Translations under genes and position numbers: made by a program | NCBI GenBank assembly: GCA_947595585.1 | Contig: CANQET010000006.1 | Location: 40,290-104,289 of the forward strand | Reading direction: 5' to 3' | Origin: an uncultured Clostridia bacterium | Lineage (GTDB): Bacteria > Bacillota > Clostridia > Christensenellales > Borkfalkiaceae | DNA: 64,000 nucleotides | In this document: positions 26,745 to 36,291 of the stretch, one piece after another | How the letters are laid out: each line of letters starts with the position of its first letter | Position numbering within the stretch: the first letter of the stretch is position 1 | The notes under the pieces: generated by a model | What the model was told of the DNA's origin: nothing | The model's database searches: none | The model's input: the letters and a program-made list of their open reading frames with translations, nothing else

Positions 26745-27368
26745 TTTTTACACAAGTACGTCCCGGCACGAGCCGTTCGGCGAAGTAGGACGGAGCCCGT
26801 GCGACCTCATACCGAGCGTAGCGAGCGTATCTTTAAGATCCGCTCACTCCGCTCCGCTTCGTTCGGGATGAGGTTGGACTTCGTACTTGCTTTGTCGCCG
26901 CCCCACCCCCCTACCCCCCTCCCACGGAGGGGGTAAGCGGACTGCGTATTTGCTCCCACGGAAGGGGCAAGCGGACTGCGTATTGGCTCCTGCGGAGGGG
27001 GCAAGCAACACGTCATTCCGACGACCGTAGGGAGGAGGAATCTCAAGGACGAGATTTCTCACTACGTTCGAAATGACGTTCGGGACTATTCGGAGCGACC
27101 CTTGGCTCCCCTCGTAGGGGAGCTGTCGCGGCGTAAGACGCGGCTGAGGGGTTTTGGAACCCTATCCCCCGCGATGCGGGTACTTCCCCTACAAGGGGAA
27201 GCAAGGGGACGGACTGCGTACTTGCCTTGTCGCCGCCCCACCCCCCTACCCCCCTCCCACGGAGGGGGTAAGCGGACTGCGTATTTGCTCCCACGGAGGG
27301 GGTAAGCGGACTGCGTATTGGCTCCTGCGGAGGGGGTTAGGGCGATACGTCATTCCGTAAAAGAAGGG
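26745..27368. repeat. Composite repeat island 2
   Basis: The gap upstream of the lipoprotein promoter and downstream of thrS is filled by repeats. A GGCACGAGCCGTTCGGCGAAGTA unit starts it (about 26770-26795). The GATGAGGT unit with the TCTTTAAGATC core follows (26801-26876). A GTCATTCCGACGACC..GAGATT unit lies at 27011-27080 and the hairpin-rich 110-base unit, inverted, at 27098-27210. A 109-base stretch (26893-27001) recurs with only a few differences and no indels at 27228-27336. No gene is seen. Confidence 0.87.
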
Positions 27369-27370
27369 GC

Positions 27371-29278
27371 TCAGAAGACGATCTTCTCGTCGTTTTCGCG
27401 TTTGCAGAGGGCGAAGAAGGCGGACTTCTCCATGGCGCCGATGTCCCCTTCGCCGCGCTTTCTCACCGAAACGGTGCCCTCTTCCATCTCCTTGTCGCCC
27501 ACGACGAGCTTATACGGCACCTTTTCGTTCTCGGCGTCGAGGATCTTTCTGCCGAGCTTTTCCTTGCGCAGATCGGCCTCCGCGCGCAGCCCCATCGCCG
27601 CCATCTCTTCGACGAGCTTCGTCGCGTAGTCGGCGGCACGGTCGGTAATGGGCAATACTTTGACCTGCACGGGCGAGAGCCAAACGGGGAATTTGCCCGC
27701 ATAGTGCTCGATGAGGATGCCGATGAACCGCTCGATGGAACCGAACACGACGCGGTGGATCATGATCGGGCGGTGCTTCTCGCCGTCCTCCCCCACGTAC
27801 TCGAGATCGAAGCGCTGCGGCATCTGGAAGTCGAGCTGGATGGTGCCGCACTGCCACGTTCTACCGATGCAGTCCTCCAAGTGGAAGTCGATCTTCGGGC
27901 CGTAGAAGGCGCCGTCGCCCTCGTTGACGACGTAGGGAAGGCCGAGTTCCTCGAGCGCCTTGATGAGCGCATTCGTCGCGTTTTCCCAATCTTCATCCGA
28001 ACCCATGCTGTTCTCGGGGCGGGTGGAGAGCTCGACATGGTACTTGAACCCGAAGAGCGAATAGACCTCATCGATGATCCGCACGACGCCTTTGATCTCC
28101 TGCGTGATCTGTTCGGGGAGCATGAAGATGTGGGCGTCGTCCTGCGTGAAGCAGCGCACGCGCATGAGGCCGTGGAGCTGGCCGCTCTTCTCGTGTCGGT
28201 GGACAAGCCCCAATTCGCCCATGCGGATGGGAAGATCTTTGTAGCTGTGCGGGGAGAGCTTATAGACGAGCATGCCGCCCGGGCAGTTCATGGGCTTGAC
28301 GGCGCAGTCCTCCCCGTCGATCTTGGTCGTATACATATTATCTTTATAGTGATCCCAATGCCCCGAGTTTTCCCAGAGCGTACGGGTCATGATGATGGGC
28401 GTCTGCACTTCGACGTACCCCTCTCTCCTGTGGAGCTGACGCCAATAGTCGATGAGGGTATTCTTGAGCACCATGCCGTTCGGCAGGAAGAACGGGAAGC
28501 CCTTGCCCTCGGGGAGCAGGGCGAAGAGCTTGAGCTCCTTGCCGAGCTTGGTGTGATCCCGCTTCTTGGCCTCTTCGAGCATGGCAAAATACTCGTCCAT
28601 CTCCTCCTTCTTGGCGAAGGCGGTGCCATAGATACGGGTGAGCATCTTCTTCTTTTCGTCCCCCCGCCAATAGGCGCCGGCGATGGAGACGAGGCGGAAG
28701 GCCTTGATCTTTCCCGTCGAGGGAAGATGGGGTCCGCGGCAGAGGTCGGTGAACGCCCCCTGCTTATAGAAGGAGAGCACGGCGTCTTTGGGAAGGTCCT
28801 GAATGAGCTCCACCTTGTAGTTCTCGTGATAATTGCTCATGAGGGCGAGGGCGTCCTCGCGGGGCAGCGTGAAGCGCTCGATGGGTAGATTGCTCTTTAT
28901 GATCTTCTTCATCTCGGCCTCGATCTTCGAAAAGTCCTCCATCGTGATGGGCGTCTTGAAGTCGACGTCGTAGTAGAAGCCGTTCTCGATCACGGGGCCG
29001 ATGGCGAGCTTACACGTGGGATAGATGTTTTTGAGCGCCTGCGCGAGCACATGTGCGCAGGTGTGGCGGTAGACTTCGAGCCCCTCCTTTTCCTTGAGGG
29101 TGACGATCTCGAGGGTATCTCCCTCGCAAAGGGGCGTCGCAAGATCCACGAGCGTGCCGTTGACGCGGGCACAGACCGCAGCGCGGGCAAGCCCCTCGGA
29201 GATCGCCTGCGCCGCAGTGGCGGCCGTGGCGCCTTCGGCAAGTTCCAAGCTGTCGCCGTTTTTCAGTGTGATGTTCAT
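27371..29278 (-). CDS. thrS: Threonyl-tRNA synthetase
   Basis: ThrRS charges tRNA-Thr. The 635 residues have the full bacterial layout: TGS domain (1-60), editing domain with HTCAHVLAQAL and the later DLCRGPH block, catalytic class II core with VKPMNCPGGM and RTWQCGTIQLDFQMPQRFDLEY, and the anticodon-binding domain from about residue 540. A GGAGGAG ribosome binding site precedes the ATG. It is preceded by a T-box leader, so expression should rise when tRNA-Thr is uncharged. The cognate tRNA-Thr(GGT) gene is at 2476. Confidence 0.98.
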   Translation of the reverse strand: MNITLKNGDSLELAEGATAATAAQAISEGLARAAVCARVNGTLVDLATPLCEGDTLEIVTLKEKEGLEVYRHTCAHVLAQALKNIYPTCKLAIGPVIENGFYYDVDFKTPITMEDFSKIEAEMKKIIKSNLPIERFTLPREDALALMSNYHENYKVELIQDLPKDAVLSFYKQGAFTDLCRGPHLPSTGKIKAFRLVSIAGAYWRGDEKKKMLTRIYGTAFAKKEEMDEYFAMLEEAKKRDHTKLGKELKLFALLPEGKGFPFFLPNGMVLKNTLIDYWRQLHRREGYVEVQTPIIMTRTLWENSGHWDHYKDNMYTTKIDGEDCAVKPMNCPGGMLVYKLSPHSYKDLPIRMGELGLVHRHEKSGQLHGLMRVRCFTQDDAHIFMLPEQITQEIKGVVRIIDEVYSLFGFKYHVELSTRPENSMGSDEDWENATNALIKALEELGLPYVVNEGDGAFYGPKIDFHLEDCIGRTWQCGTIQLDFQMPQRFDLEYVGEDGEKHRPIMIHRVVFGSIERFIGILIEHYAGKFPVWLSPVQVKVLPITDRAADYATKLVEEMAAMGLRAEADLRKEKLGRKILDAENEKVPYKLVVGDKEMEEGTVSVRKRGEGDIGAMEKSAFFALCKRENDEKIVF

Positions 29279-29289
29279 CGTTTCTCCTC

Positions 29290-29580
29290 CCGATTTGGGC
29301 AGTTTTTCTATATTTTCGCAGTACTATGTCACGCATTATGTCTGTCATAGTACTTCGAACAAGTGCAAAAAATAAAAATTCGTCCTCAAATTCTCCCTTG
29401 GGAGAGTTTAAGGACGCCGAAAAGGCGCGGTTCCACCTTAATTGCCCCGCTTGCTGCGAGGCCCCTCGAATATGCACTTTCAGTAAAATAAAGCGGTTTC
29501 ACGGTGCGATGCGATAGAGATCTCTCAGCCGCGGATCCCCTCTCTGGGAATGCGCATCGGGCGCTACTTGTCTTTAAGTA
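29290..29580 (-). ncRNA. T-box leader of thrS
   Basis: On the minus strand the invariant T-box AAGGTGGAACCGCG (29427-29440) is followed by a terminator whose stem pairs GTCCTTAAACTCTCCC with GGGAGAATTTGAGGAC and ends in a T-rich run (29366-29414). A long stem I upstream is closed by CGATGCG and CGCATCG. An ACC triplet in GCACCGTGA, at the expected side of stem I, is the likely threonine specifier and matches the GGT anticodon. Uncharged tRNA-Thr should stabilise the antiterminator. Confidence 0.93.
29320..29354. repeat. Short palindromic element AGTACTATG/CATAGTACT
   Basis: AGTACTATG (29320-29328) and CATAGTACT (29346-29354) are exact inverted copies 17 bases apart, lying between the T-box terminator and the thrS ribosome binding site. 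A related imperfect copy is at 33673-33695. Confidence 0.75.
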
Positions 29581-29586
29581 ACTCGT

Positions 29587-29615
29587 ATTTTACGCCCTTT
29601 CTCCGCATTTGTCAA
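29587..29615 (-). promoter_or_regulatory. Promoter of the thrS T-box transcript
   Basis: TTGACA (29610-29615), 17 bases and TAAAAT (29587-29592) lie on the minus strand. The predicted start near 29580 gives a leader of about 300 bases. The -35 box overlaps the stop of the upstream gene. Confidence 0.85.
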
Positions 29616-30292
29616 GAAAATATCGCGCGGTCGGCATAATATTTTCGGAGAAAATCCGAAAGGGGCGCCGAGATCCCGCCGAGGCAGTAGATGTACCCCG
29701 CATCCGAGAGCATGATCTCGGTCTCGACGTCCTCCTGCCCCGTGAGGCGGCTGCGCTTGAGGCGGAGAAGATCTTCCCCGAAGACGGCGTCCCCCTTCAG
29801 GTAGATCTTGCGGCGGCTCTCCCCCACGAGGTATTCGCAGAAGCGCAGAAGGTCCTCGGGCGAAAAGCTGTGCGGAATGTATTCGAGGATGCGCAGCCAC
29901 TTCTCGCGGAGGGCCGCAAGGCGGAAGCCGTAAAAGCCGTCGATGCACAGCTCCCTTGCGGGGCGAAGGCGGGCGCGGATCATCCGCCCGTCCCCTCCTT
30001 CATCGGCGGCGATGAGGGCGGCACAGAGCAGCCGCTTTTCGCGCCGCGGCAGCGCCGCATGCACGTTTTCCTGCAAAAAGGCATATTTATAGCCCACGCC
30101 GACGATCTCCGCCACCTTTGCAAGCAGGGCGGGCAGGAGCTCTTCGGGAAGGTTTAGGGAAAGGGCCGTGCGCATCTCCCCGAACATCAGCTCTCCGCCG
30201 CCGCCCAGCCGCATGGCTTCCCCCACGAGGGCGTTGTAGAGATAGGTGATGAAGGAGCCGTGCGCGCTCGTATCGGATACGGTGATGTCCAC
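29612..30292 (-). CDS. YtxC-position protein, possible sporulation protein
   Basis: This 226-residue soluble protein sits directly upstream of thrS, where Bacillus and many Clostridia carry ytxC, a poorly understood sporulation gene. The sequence itself (MRLGGGGELMFGEMRTALSLNLPEE, later YIPHSFSPEDLLRFCEYLVG) has helical character and no membrane segment. I cannot confirm the family without a search. The start is a GTG at 30292 with no Shine-Dalgarno sequence; a TACAAT box ends seven bases before it, so the transcript may be leaderless. An internal ATG 27 codons in is an alternative start. Confidence 0.6.
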   Translation of the reverse strand: MDITVSDTSAHGSFITYLYNALVGEAMRLGGGGELMFGEMRTALSLNLPEELLPALLAKVAEIVGVGYKYAFLQENVHAALPRREKRLLCAALIAADEGGDGRMIRARLRPARELCIDGFYGFRLAALREKWLRILEYIPHSFSPEDLLRFCEYLVGESRRKIYLKGDAVFGEDLLRLKRSRLTGQEDVETEIMLSDAGYIYCLGGISAPLSDFLRKYYADRAIFS

Positions 30293-30380
30293 GTAAGTTA
30301 TTGTATGCCTTTCGCGGTGATTTATTTATGGATTTTGGGCCGCACGGGGCAACAATTTCGGGAAATATATGGTAGTCCGC

Positions 30381-30409
30381 TTGACTTTTTGCCCAAAATA
30401 TAGTATAAT
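30381..30409 (+). promoter_or_regulatory. Promoter of leuS
   Basis: TTGACT (30381-30386), a 17-base spacer and TATAAT (30404-30409) precede the leuS ATG by 30 bases, with AGAGGT as the ribosome binding site. There is no room for a T-box leader, so leuS and thrS are regulated differently here. Confidence 0.88.
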
Positions 30410-30439
30410 TCTACGAACTCGGAAACATAAGAGGTATTC

Positions 30440-32875
30440 ATGGATATCAAATCGGTCGAAAAGAAGTGGCAACAGAAGTGGGAAAAGAGCAAACTCAACG
30501 TGTTCGATAAGCGTTCGGATGCGCCCAAATACTATGTGCTCGAGATGTTTTCTTACCCCTCCGGCGCCAAGCTGCACATCGGGCATTGGTACAATTACGG
30601 CCCGACGGACAGCTTCGCCCGCTTCAAGCGGATGCAGGGGTACAACGTCTTCCAGCCCATGGGATTCGATGCCTTCGGGCTCCCCGCCGAGAACTATGCC
30701 ATTAAGACGGGCGTCCACCCCAAGGACTCCACCGAGAAGAATATCGCGACGATGGAACAGCAGCTCCGTGCGATGGGCGCCATGTTCGATTGGTCCGCGG
30801 AGATCAAGACCTGCGAGGAAAACTACTACAAGTGGACGCAGTGGATGTTCCTCAAGCTCTATAAGCGCGGCCTCGCCTACCGCAAGGAGGCCCCCGTCAA
30901 CTGGTGCCCTTCCTGCAATACGGTGCTTGCCAACGAGCAGGTCATCGACGGGCGCTGCGAACGGTGCGACAGCGAAGTCGTCCGCAAGAACCTCACGCAG
31001 TGGTTCTTTAAGATCACCGAGTACGCCGAAGAGCTTCTGAACGGTCTCGACGATCTGGATTGGCCCGAGAAGACCAAAAACATGCAGCGCAACTGGATCG
31101 GAAGATCGGCGGGCTGCGAGATCGAATTCGACCTCGAACAGGGCGGGGCCGTGCGCGTCTTCACGACGCGCTGCGATACCGTGCTCGGCGTCACCTACAT
31201 CGTCCTCGCGCCCGAACATCCCCTTGCCCGCACGATCGCCACGCCCGAACAGCTTGAGGCCGTCGAGGCATATATCGACTACGCCGCACGGGCCAACGAG
31301 ATCGAGCGCCTCTCCACGACGCGGGAAAAGACGGGCGTCTTCACGGGCGCCTACGCCATCCATCCCCTCACGGGGCGGCGTCTCCCCGTCTACCTCGCCG
31401 ACTACGTGCTCGCCTCTTATGGCACGGGTGCGGTGATGGCGGTCCCCGCGCACGACGAACGGGACTTCGCCTTTGCGACGAAATACGGCCTTCCCATCGA
31501 GAAAGTCATCGAAAAACGGGGCGGCGAGGCCGAACTTCCCTTCACGGAAGACGGCATCGTGGTGGGCTCGGGCACGTTGAACTTCGACGGCCTCTACGGC
31601 GACGAAGCGCGGGACGCGATCTCCACCTATATCTCCAAGATCGGCAAGGGCGGCAAGAAGCTCAACTACCGCCTCCGCGATTGGCTGGTCTCCCGCCAGC
31701 GCTATTGGGGAGCGCCCATCCCCATCATCCATTGCCCCAAGTGCGGCGCGGTGCCCGTCCCCGAGAAGGAACTCCCCGTGCGGCTGCCGTACGACGTAGA
31801 ATTCCGCCCCGACGGCAAATCCCCGCTCGCAAAGCATGAGAAATTCATGAATACGACGTGCCCCAAGTGCGGGGCAGACGCGCAGCGCGACCCCGATACC
31901 CTCGATACCTTCGTGTGCTCGAGCTGGTATTATCTTCGCTACGCGGACGCAGACAACGACCGCGAACCCTTCTCCCGCGACGCCGTAGACCGTCTTCTGC
32001 CCGTCGATACCTATGTGGGCGGCGCAGAACACGCCTGCATGCATCTCCTCTACGCGCGCTTCTTCACCAAGGCGCTGCGCGATATGGGATATCTCGACTT
32101 CGATGAACCCTTCCGCAGGCTCGTGCATCAGGGCGTCATCTTGGGTCCCGACGGCAACCGCATGTCCAAGACGCACGGGAACATCGTCTCGCCCGATGAA
32201 TACGTACAGGAATACGGCGCAGACGCCTTCCGCCTCTACCTCATGTTCGGCTTCTCGTATACCGAGGGCGGCCCTTGGAACGACGACGGGATCAAGGCCG
32301 TCGCCCGCTTCATGGACCGTGCGGAAAAGCTCGTCTTGAAGGCGTATACCTATAAAAATAAGCGCGAAGAACCCTACGGCGCCGAGGAAAAGGGCTTGAA
32401 CTACGCCCGCAACTTCGCCATTGCCCGTGTGACACGGGATCTCGAGGCCTTCTCCTTCAACACGGCCATCGCGCGGATCATGGAATTTGTCAACGCGCTC
32501 GCGAAGTACGACGCCGTGGAGAACAAGAACGTCTCCCTCTACAAGGCGGCGGCGAAGGACCTCGTCCTCATTCTCGCCCCCTGCGCGCCCCACTTCTGCG
32601 AGGAGCTCTTCGAGCAGATCGGCGGCCGCGGTTCGGTGTTCGAACAGCGTTTCCCCGTCGAAGATCCCGAGGCGCTCAAGCTCGAGGAGACCGAATACGC
32701 CGTGCAGATCAACAGCAAGATCGTCTGCAAGAAGATGTTCTCGAGCTCGGCGACAAAGGAGGAGATCGAGGCCGTCGCGCGCGAACTTCCCGAGGTCGTA
32801 GAGCGCACGGAGGGCAAGACGATCCGCAAGTGCGTCGTCGTCCCCGGGCGGCTCGTGAACTTCATCGTAGGCTGA
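30440..32875 (+). CDS. leuS: Leucyl-tRNA synthetase
   Basis: LeuRS charges tRNA-Leu and edits mischarged norvaline and isoleucine. The 811 residues are typical for the bacterial form. The HIGH motif appears as LHIGHW after FSYPSGAK, a zinc-ribbon CPSC..CERC follows, and the CP1 editing domain carries the threonine-rich [21 protein letters not shown], the KMSKS loop as NRMSKTHGN and the C-terminal tRNA-binding domain complete it. It shares a transcript with the next gene, which starts one base after the leuS stop. Confidence 0.98.
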   Translation: MDIKSVEKKWQQKWEKSKLNVFDKRSDAPKYYVLEMFSYPSGAKLHIGHWYNYGPTDSFARFKRMQGYNVFQPMGFDAFGLPAENYAIKTGVHPKDSTEKNIATMEQQLRAMGAMFDWSAEIKTCEENYYKWTQWMFLKLYKRGLAYRKEAPVNWCPSCNTVLANEQVIDGRCERCDSEVVRKNLTQWFFKITEYAEELLNGLDDLDWPEKTKNMQRNWIGRSAGCEIEFDLEQGGAVRVFTTRCDTVLGVTYIVLAPEHPLARTIATPEQLEAVEAYIDYAARANEIERLSTTREKTGVFTGAYAIHPLTGRRLPVYLADYVLASYGTGAVMAVPAHDERDFAFATKYGLPIEKVIEKRGGEAELPFTEDGIVVGSGTLNFDGLYGDEARDAISTYISKIGKGGKKLNYRLRDWLVSRQRYWGAPIPIIHCPKCGAVPVPEKELPVRLPYDVEFRPDGKSPLAKHEKFMNTTCPKCGADAQRDPDTLDTFVCSSWYYLRYADADNDREPFSRDAVDRLLPVDTYVGGAEHACMHLLYARFFTKALRDMGYLDFDEPFRRLVHQGVILGPDGNRMSKTHGNIVSPDEYVQEYGADAFRLYLMFGFSYTEGGPWNDDGIKAVARFMDRAEKLVLKAYTYKNKREEPYGAEEKGLNYARNFAIARVTRDLEAFSFNTAIARIMEFVNALAKYDAVENKNVSLYKAAAKDLVLILAPCAPHFCEELFEQIGGRGSVFEQRFPVEDPEALKLEETEYAVQINSKIVCKKMFSSSATKEEIEAVARELPEVVERTEGKTIRKCVVVPGRLVNFIVG

Positions 32876-32876
32876 T

Positions 32877-33596
32877 ATGAAACTCCTCTTTTTGCTCGGC
32901 GACGCGGCCAAGAATTCCCCCGAACGAAGGCTCGCCGCCGAGGCCGAAAAACTCATCGGAAAGGACGCCGAAGTGCTCTACTTCACGCATAGCTTTCCCC
33001 GCAGTTTCGACGGCGTGTGGATCTTCACCCATGAAGAGGGCGGCGGCTGCCCCGAGGCGCTCATGAATGTCCTCGAAGAGAACTTCCCCCGCCTCAAGGA
33101 GATCCCCGTGCTCGTCTCGGGCATCGGCGGAAAGGAAGGCGGCATGAACGCCGTGAGCGAGATCCTCGCCTATTTCGAGGAGCACGAAGGAAGGGCCATG
33201 ACGGAACCCGAACCGCTCTGCATCACCATGCGATCTACGCGCTTCGAACTCGAGGCAGAGGAGCGCATGGAGCTCTTCTTCCTCGTCGACGAATTCATAA
33301 AGTACTGCGGCATGGACGAGAGCGAATCCCGCAAGATCGCCTTCGAGACCGTCGTGAAAGACTACTTCCGCCTCATGAAGTACCTCGCCGCCGACGAGAA
33401 GACGCCCACCCTCTACGCCATCGAGGGAAGCCTCGTGAAGACCGACCTCGGCGACTTCGACTGTGCCCTGCCCTTCGATGCCCCCGCCGACCTTCGGGAG
33501 CTGCGCTTCGAGATCGATTCCCTCGTCTCGGACTACGAGATCGAGGCGGAGGAACTTCTCCCCGCCCTCTCGGAAAAACTCAAGCGGGATTGGTAA
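32877..33596 (+). CDS. Conserved-looking protein of unknown function after leuS
   Basis: I do not recognise this 239-residue protein. The N-terminus MKLLFLLGDAAKNSPE with alternating hydrophobic strands, a glycine-rich SGIGGKEGG near residue 82-90 and a 110-residue alpha/beta pattern resemble flavodoxin-like folds. The C-terminal half is acidic and helical (EELLPALSEKLKRDW at the end). There is no signal peptide or membrane segment. It starts one base after the leuS stop with no ribosome binding site of its own, so it is coupled to leuS translation. Codon use matches neighbours, which supports a real gene. Confidence 0.75.
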   Translation: MKLLFLLGDAAKNSPERRLAAEAEKLIGKDAEVLYFTHSFPRSFDGVWIFTHEEGGGCPEALMNVLEENFPRLKEIPVLVSGIGGKEGGMNAVSEILAYFEEHEGRAMTEPEPLCITMRSTRFELEAEERMELFFLVDEFIKYCGMDESESRKIAFETVVKDYFRLMKYLAADEKTPTLYAIEGSLVKTDLGDFDCALPFDAPADLRELRFEIDSLVSDYEIEAEELLPALSEKLKRDW

Positions 33597-33607
33597 AAAA
33601 TAAAGCT

Positions 33608-33639
33608 ACGGCCGTCTTCGCGGAAGACGGCCGTTTTTT
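33608..33639. terminator. Intrinsic terminator of the leuS operon
   Basis: ACGGCCGTCTTC and GAAGACGGCCGT form a 12-pair stem with a three-base loop followed by T6. Confidence 0.92.
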
Positions 33640-33672
33640 GTGATTTTTCGGATGTATTTGCGGGGACTGCGA

Positions 33673-33695
33673 AGTACTATGTCTCGCATAATACT
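33673..33695. repeat. Short palindromic element, second copy
   Basis: AGTACTATG (33673-33681) and CATAATACT (33687-33695) form the same palindrome as at 29320-29354, with one mismatch and a shorter loop. It lies downstream of the stop of the ATP-grasp gene. Confidence 0.65.
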
Positions 33696-33718
33696 GTGTT
33701 TTCGACGTAAAAAAGGGC

Positions 33719-34555
33719 TTATTTGCCCATTTCGCGGAGGATATGGTCGGCGTAGGCGCCTGCGACGTCTGCCCCCGTGATGCGCTCGATCCCCCCGAAG
33801 AAGGCGTTGGAATTGACCTCGGCGACGAGGTATCCCCGCTTCGAGAGGAGAAGATCGATGCCGCAGTAGTCGAGGTGGAGCGTTTTTGTCACTTGGCGCG
33901 CGAGGCTTCGGATCTCGGCGTCGGGCGGGTAGGGCTCCCCTCTTCCGCCGTGGGCGAGGTTGGAGCGGAAGTCGTGCGGGTTGGTGCGCTTCATGCAGGC
34001 GACGACTTCGCCGCCCACGCAGATGACGCGGATATCCTGCCCGCGGCTCTCTTCGATGTATTCCTGAAAGAGGTGCGGGCGGAGTTTGAGTTTTTCTTCC
34101 AACGCTTGCAGTTCTTCCCGCGTGCGGACGAGATAGACCTGTTCGCCGAAGGAGCCGAAGCATTCCTTCACGACTACGGGAAAAGTGAGCTCGGGCAAGA
34201 GCGGCTCTGCGGCCGCTTTGTAGCAGAGCGGCGCGGGAATGGTCTTGGGCATGGGCACGGCGGAGGCAAGGGCGATGTGGGTGAGCATCTTGTCGTCGCA
34301 CAGCTCCACGGCTTCGGCGCGGTTAAAGAGGCGCAGACCCGCCCGCTCGAGGACGCGCGGGGCGTATTTATCTTTATCGAGATAGACGGCGAAGCCGTAG
34401 CCCGTGAGCGTGTGGGTATCGGACGTGACGCGGAAGGCATTGGGCAGGATGTCCGCCGCCACGCCGCGCGAAAAGAGTGCCTCCGCGAGACGGCGGGGCT
34501 GATAGAGCTCTTGCGCTTCCGTGAGATAGGGATTGGTAAGGATCGCTGCTTTCAT
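33719..34555 (-). CDS. RimK-like ATP-grasp ligase
   Basis: The 278-residue protein has the ATP-grasp fold used by RimK and LysX, which ligate amino acids to a carboxyl group. Visible parts are FPVVVKECFGSFGEQVYLV (ATP-binding lysine and glycine-rich loop), FQEYIEESRGQDIRVICVGGEVVACM, and the metal-binding CGIDLL...YLVAEVNSNAFF. A role in adding glutamate or another amino acid to a protein or cofactor is plausible, but no partner gene is adjacent. The ATG at 34555 gives the family N-terminus MKAAILTNPY. It has no Shine-Dalgarno sequence. Repeat island 3 lies right upstream. Confidence 0.84.
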   Translation of the reverse strand: MKAAILTNPYLTEAQELYQPRRLAEALFSRGVAADILPNAFRVTSDTHTLTGYGFAVYLDKDKYAPRVLERAGLRLFNRAEAVELCDDKMLTHIALASAVPMPKTIPAPLCYKAAAEPLLPELTFPVVVKECFGSFGEQVYLVRTREELQALEEKLKLRPHLFQEYIEESRGQDIRVICVGGEVVACMKRTNPHDFRSNLAHGGRGEPYPPDAEIRSLARQVTKTLHLDYCGIDLLLSKRGYLVAEVNSNAFFGGIERITGADVAGAYADHILREMGK

Positions 34556-34579
34556 GGTTTTTTGTGATGGTATGGGGTG

Positions 34580-35070
34580 TCTTCTGCCCACCCCCCTACC
34601 CCCCCGATGGAGGGGGTATGTGTTCTGTTCTCCAATGGAGGGGGGTATCGCGCATGCGAGGCCGCGGCGGGGTGACGAACGTCATTTCGCCCCGACCGCA
34701 GCTTCTGTTTGTTCTACTAAGGTCGGCACGAGCCGTTCGGCGAAGTAACGTAGTGAGAAATCTCAAGAACGAGATTCCTCGGCTCACGCCTCGGAATGAC
34801 GTGTGAGCCTACCCCCTCCGTGGGAGGGGGACCAAGGGGGTGGGGCGGCAAAGAGGCAACTACGAAGTCCTCTTCCTCGCTTCCCCTCGTAGGGGAAGTA
34901 CCTGCGTCAGCAGGGGATAGGGTTTCAAAACCCCTCAGTCACGGCTTACGCCGCGACAGCTCCCCTACAAGGGGAGCCAAGGGGTCGCATATGGTACGCT
35001 CCGTTCGGGATGAGGTTGCTTGGGAGCGACCCTGCCGATTCCCCCGACAACGGCAACCGTCAAACTGCGT
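34580..35070. repeat. Composite repeat island 3
   Basis: The gap contains CCCCCTACCCCCC..GGAGGGGG units (34588-34640), a 125-base unit with ACTAAGGTCGGCACGAGCCGTTCGG and an AATCTCAAGAACGAGATT hairpin (34676-34803), a GGGAGGGGG..GGGTGGGGCGGC unit (34811-34850), the hairpin-rich 110-base unit (34872-34984) and the GCCGATT..CCCCGACAACGG unit (35010-35068). The order differs from islands 1 and 2. No gene is seen. Confidence 0.86.
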
Positions 35071-35116
35071 TCTTCCCACCCGTTGCACTTGTTCGTATAA
35101 TTCACCCGGAGATACA

Positions 35117-35147
35117 AGCAAAAAGCCGCCTTCACGGCGGCTTTTTT
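35117..35147. terminator. Intrinsic terminator of the ECF-coaX-hom operon
   Basis: AAAAAGCCGCC and GGCGGCTTTTTT form a strong stem-loop with T or A runs on both sides. It touches the stop codon of the homoserine dehydrogenase-like gene on the minus strand. Confidence 0.9.
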
Positions 35148-35148
35148 A

Positions 35149-36291
35149 TTATACAACTTCAATCAGATCTGCAGACGCCTTCGCCTTCTCCAGCGCAGCC
35201 TGCACGATAGAATAGCGCGTCTCACAGGTCACAAGGAGCAGCTTCTCCTTGCCCGCCGCCCCGCAGAGAAGGTACTTCTGCACCGCGATGCCCTGCTTGG
35301 AGAGCGCGGAGACGATCTTCGCCGCCCCCGCCGCGTCCGTAGCAACGCGCAAGAAGTAGGCGCCCGTGGGATCGGAGGCGATCCGCGTCTCCTTGGCCTG
35401 TTCGGTGTTCTCGAAGGTCGAGTAGCGGTTGCCCTCATGCGTGGCAGCGTAGATGATATCCGAGACGACCGCACTCCCCGCCGCGGCCGCTGTTCCGCCG
35501 CCGAGCAGCACGACTTCCCCCGCCGCGCCGCCCGTAAGGCGTACGCCATGTGCTCCGTCGGGTGCCAGCGGGCTCTCCTTTGCGACGAGGGCGGGGCATA
35601 CGCGTACTTCGATGCCCTCCTGCGTATTCTTCGCGATGGCGACCTCTTTGATGCGATAGCCGAGCGCCGCGGCGTCCGCAACATCTTCATAGGTGCTGCT
35701 TCCGCCGCGCGTGACCTGCGCATACGCCACCTTGGTGTGGAAGGCGAGCGAGGCGAGCGTGGAGAGCTCGAAGGCGCCGAGGTCCTCCTTGGAAGTTCCG
35801 CCGAAAAGGTCGGAATAGCCTACGGCGACGAGCGAGGAAGCCATGCTCGACTGCAATCCGTCGAGGAGCAGGCGCACGATGGGCGCTCCGCCCAAGACGC
35901 TTCCGCCGAAGTACAGCCCCGCGTTGTGGCGCTTCGCCGCGAGCTCGAGTTCATGCGAATACTTTGCATAGAGCTCGGGGTTGGCGGTGACGACCGTCTT
36001 GCCCACCTTGAGCGTATCGAGGCAATATTCGAGCGCCGCCTCCGCCCCGCCGATGCATTCCACGATGAGATTGACGTCGGGATTTGCGACGACTTCGGCG
36101 ATGTTGGTCGCCCGCAGCTGCTGCGGAACGCCAAGCTCATCGAGCCGCTTCGTGCACGGCTCCAGAACGCTCTCGACGGAGAGATCCGCGTGTTGCGTCC
36201 GTTGGAAAAATTCCCGTTGCGATTTCAGGATCCCATAGACTTCGCCGCCGACTGCGCCGAGTCCGAGGATGGCTACCCCCACTTTTTTCAT
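35149..36291 (-). CDS. Homoserine dehydrogenase homologue lacking catalytic residues
   Basis: The 380-residue protein is clearly related to homoserine dehydrogenase. It has an N-terminal Rossmann fold (VAILGLGAVG), VECIGG, GKTVVTANP, a C-terminal LASLAF...DVADAAALGYRIK block and an ACT-like tail. However, the family TANK lysine is TANP, the EASVxGGIP glutamate is a glycine (GGSVLGGAP), and the NGTTNYIL to DxxxK segment is replaced by a stretch about 30-40 residues shorter with no Asp/Lys pair. It is therefore unlikely to be an active homoserine dehydrogenase and may be a regulatory or repurposed protein. It overlaps coaX by four bases. Confidence 0.8.
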   Translation of the reverse strand: MKKVGVAILGLGAVGGEVYGILKSQREFFQRTQHADLSVESVLEPCTKRLDELGVPQQLRATNIAEVVANPDVNLIVECIGGAEAALEYCLDTLKVGKTVVTANPELYAKYSHELELAAKRHNAGLYFGGSVLGGAPIVRLLLDGLQSSMASSLVAVGYSDLFGGTSKEDLGAFELSTLASLAFHTKVAYAQVTRGGSSTYEDVADAAALGYRIKEVAIAKNTQEGIEVRVCPALVAKESPLAPDGAHGVRLTGGAAGEVVLLGGGTAAAAGSAVVSDIIYAATHEGNRYSTFENTEQAKETRIASDPTGAYFLRVATDAAGAAKIVSALSKQGIAVQKYLLCGAAGKEKLLLVTCETRYSIVQAALEKAKASADLIEVV

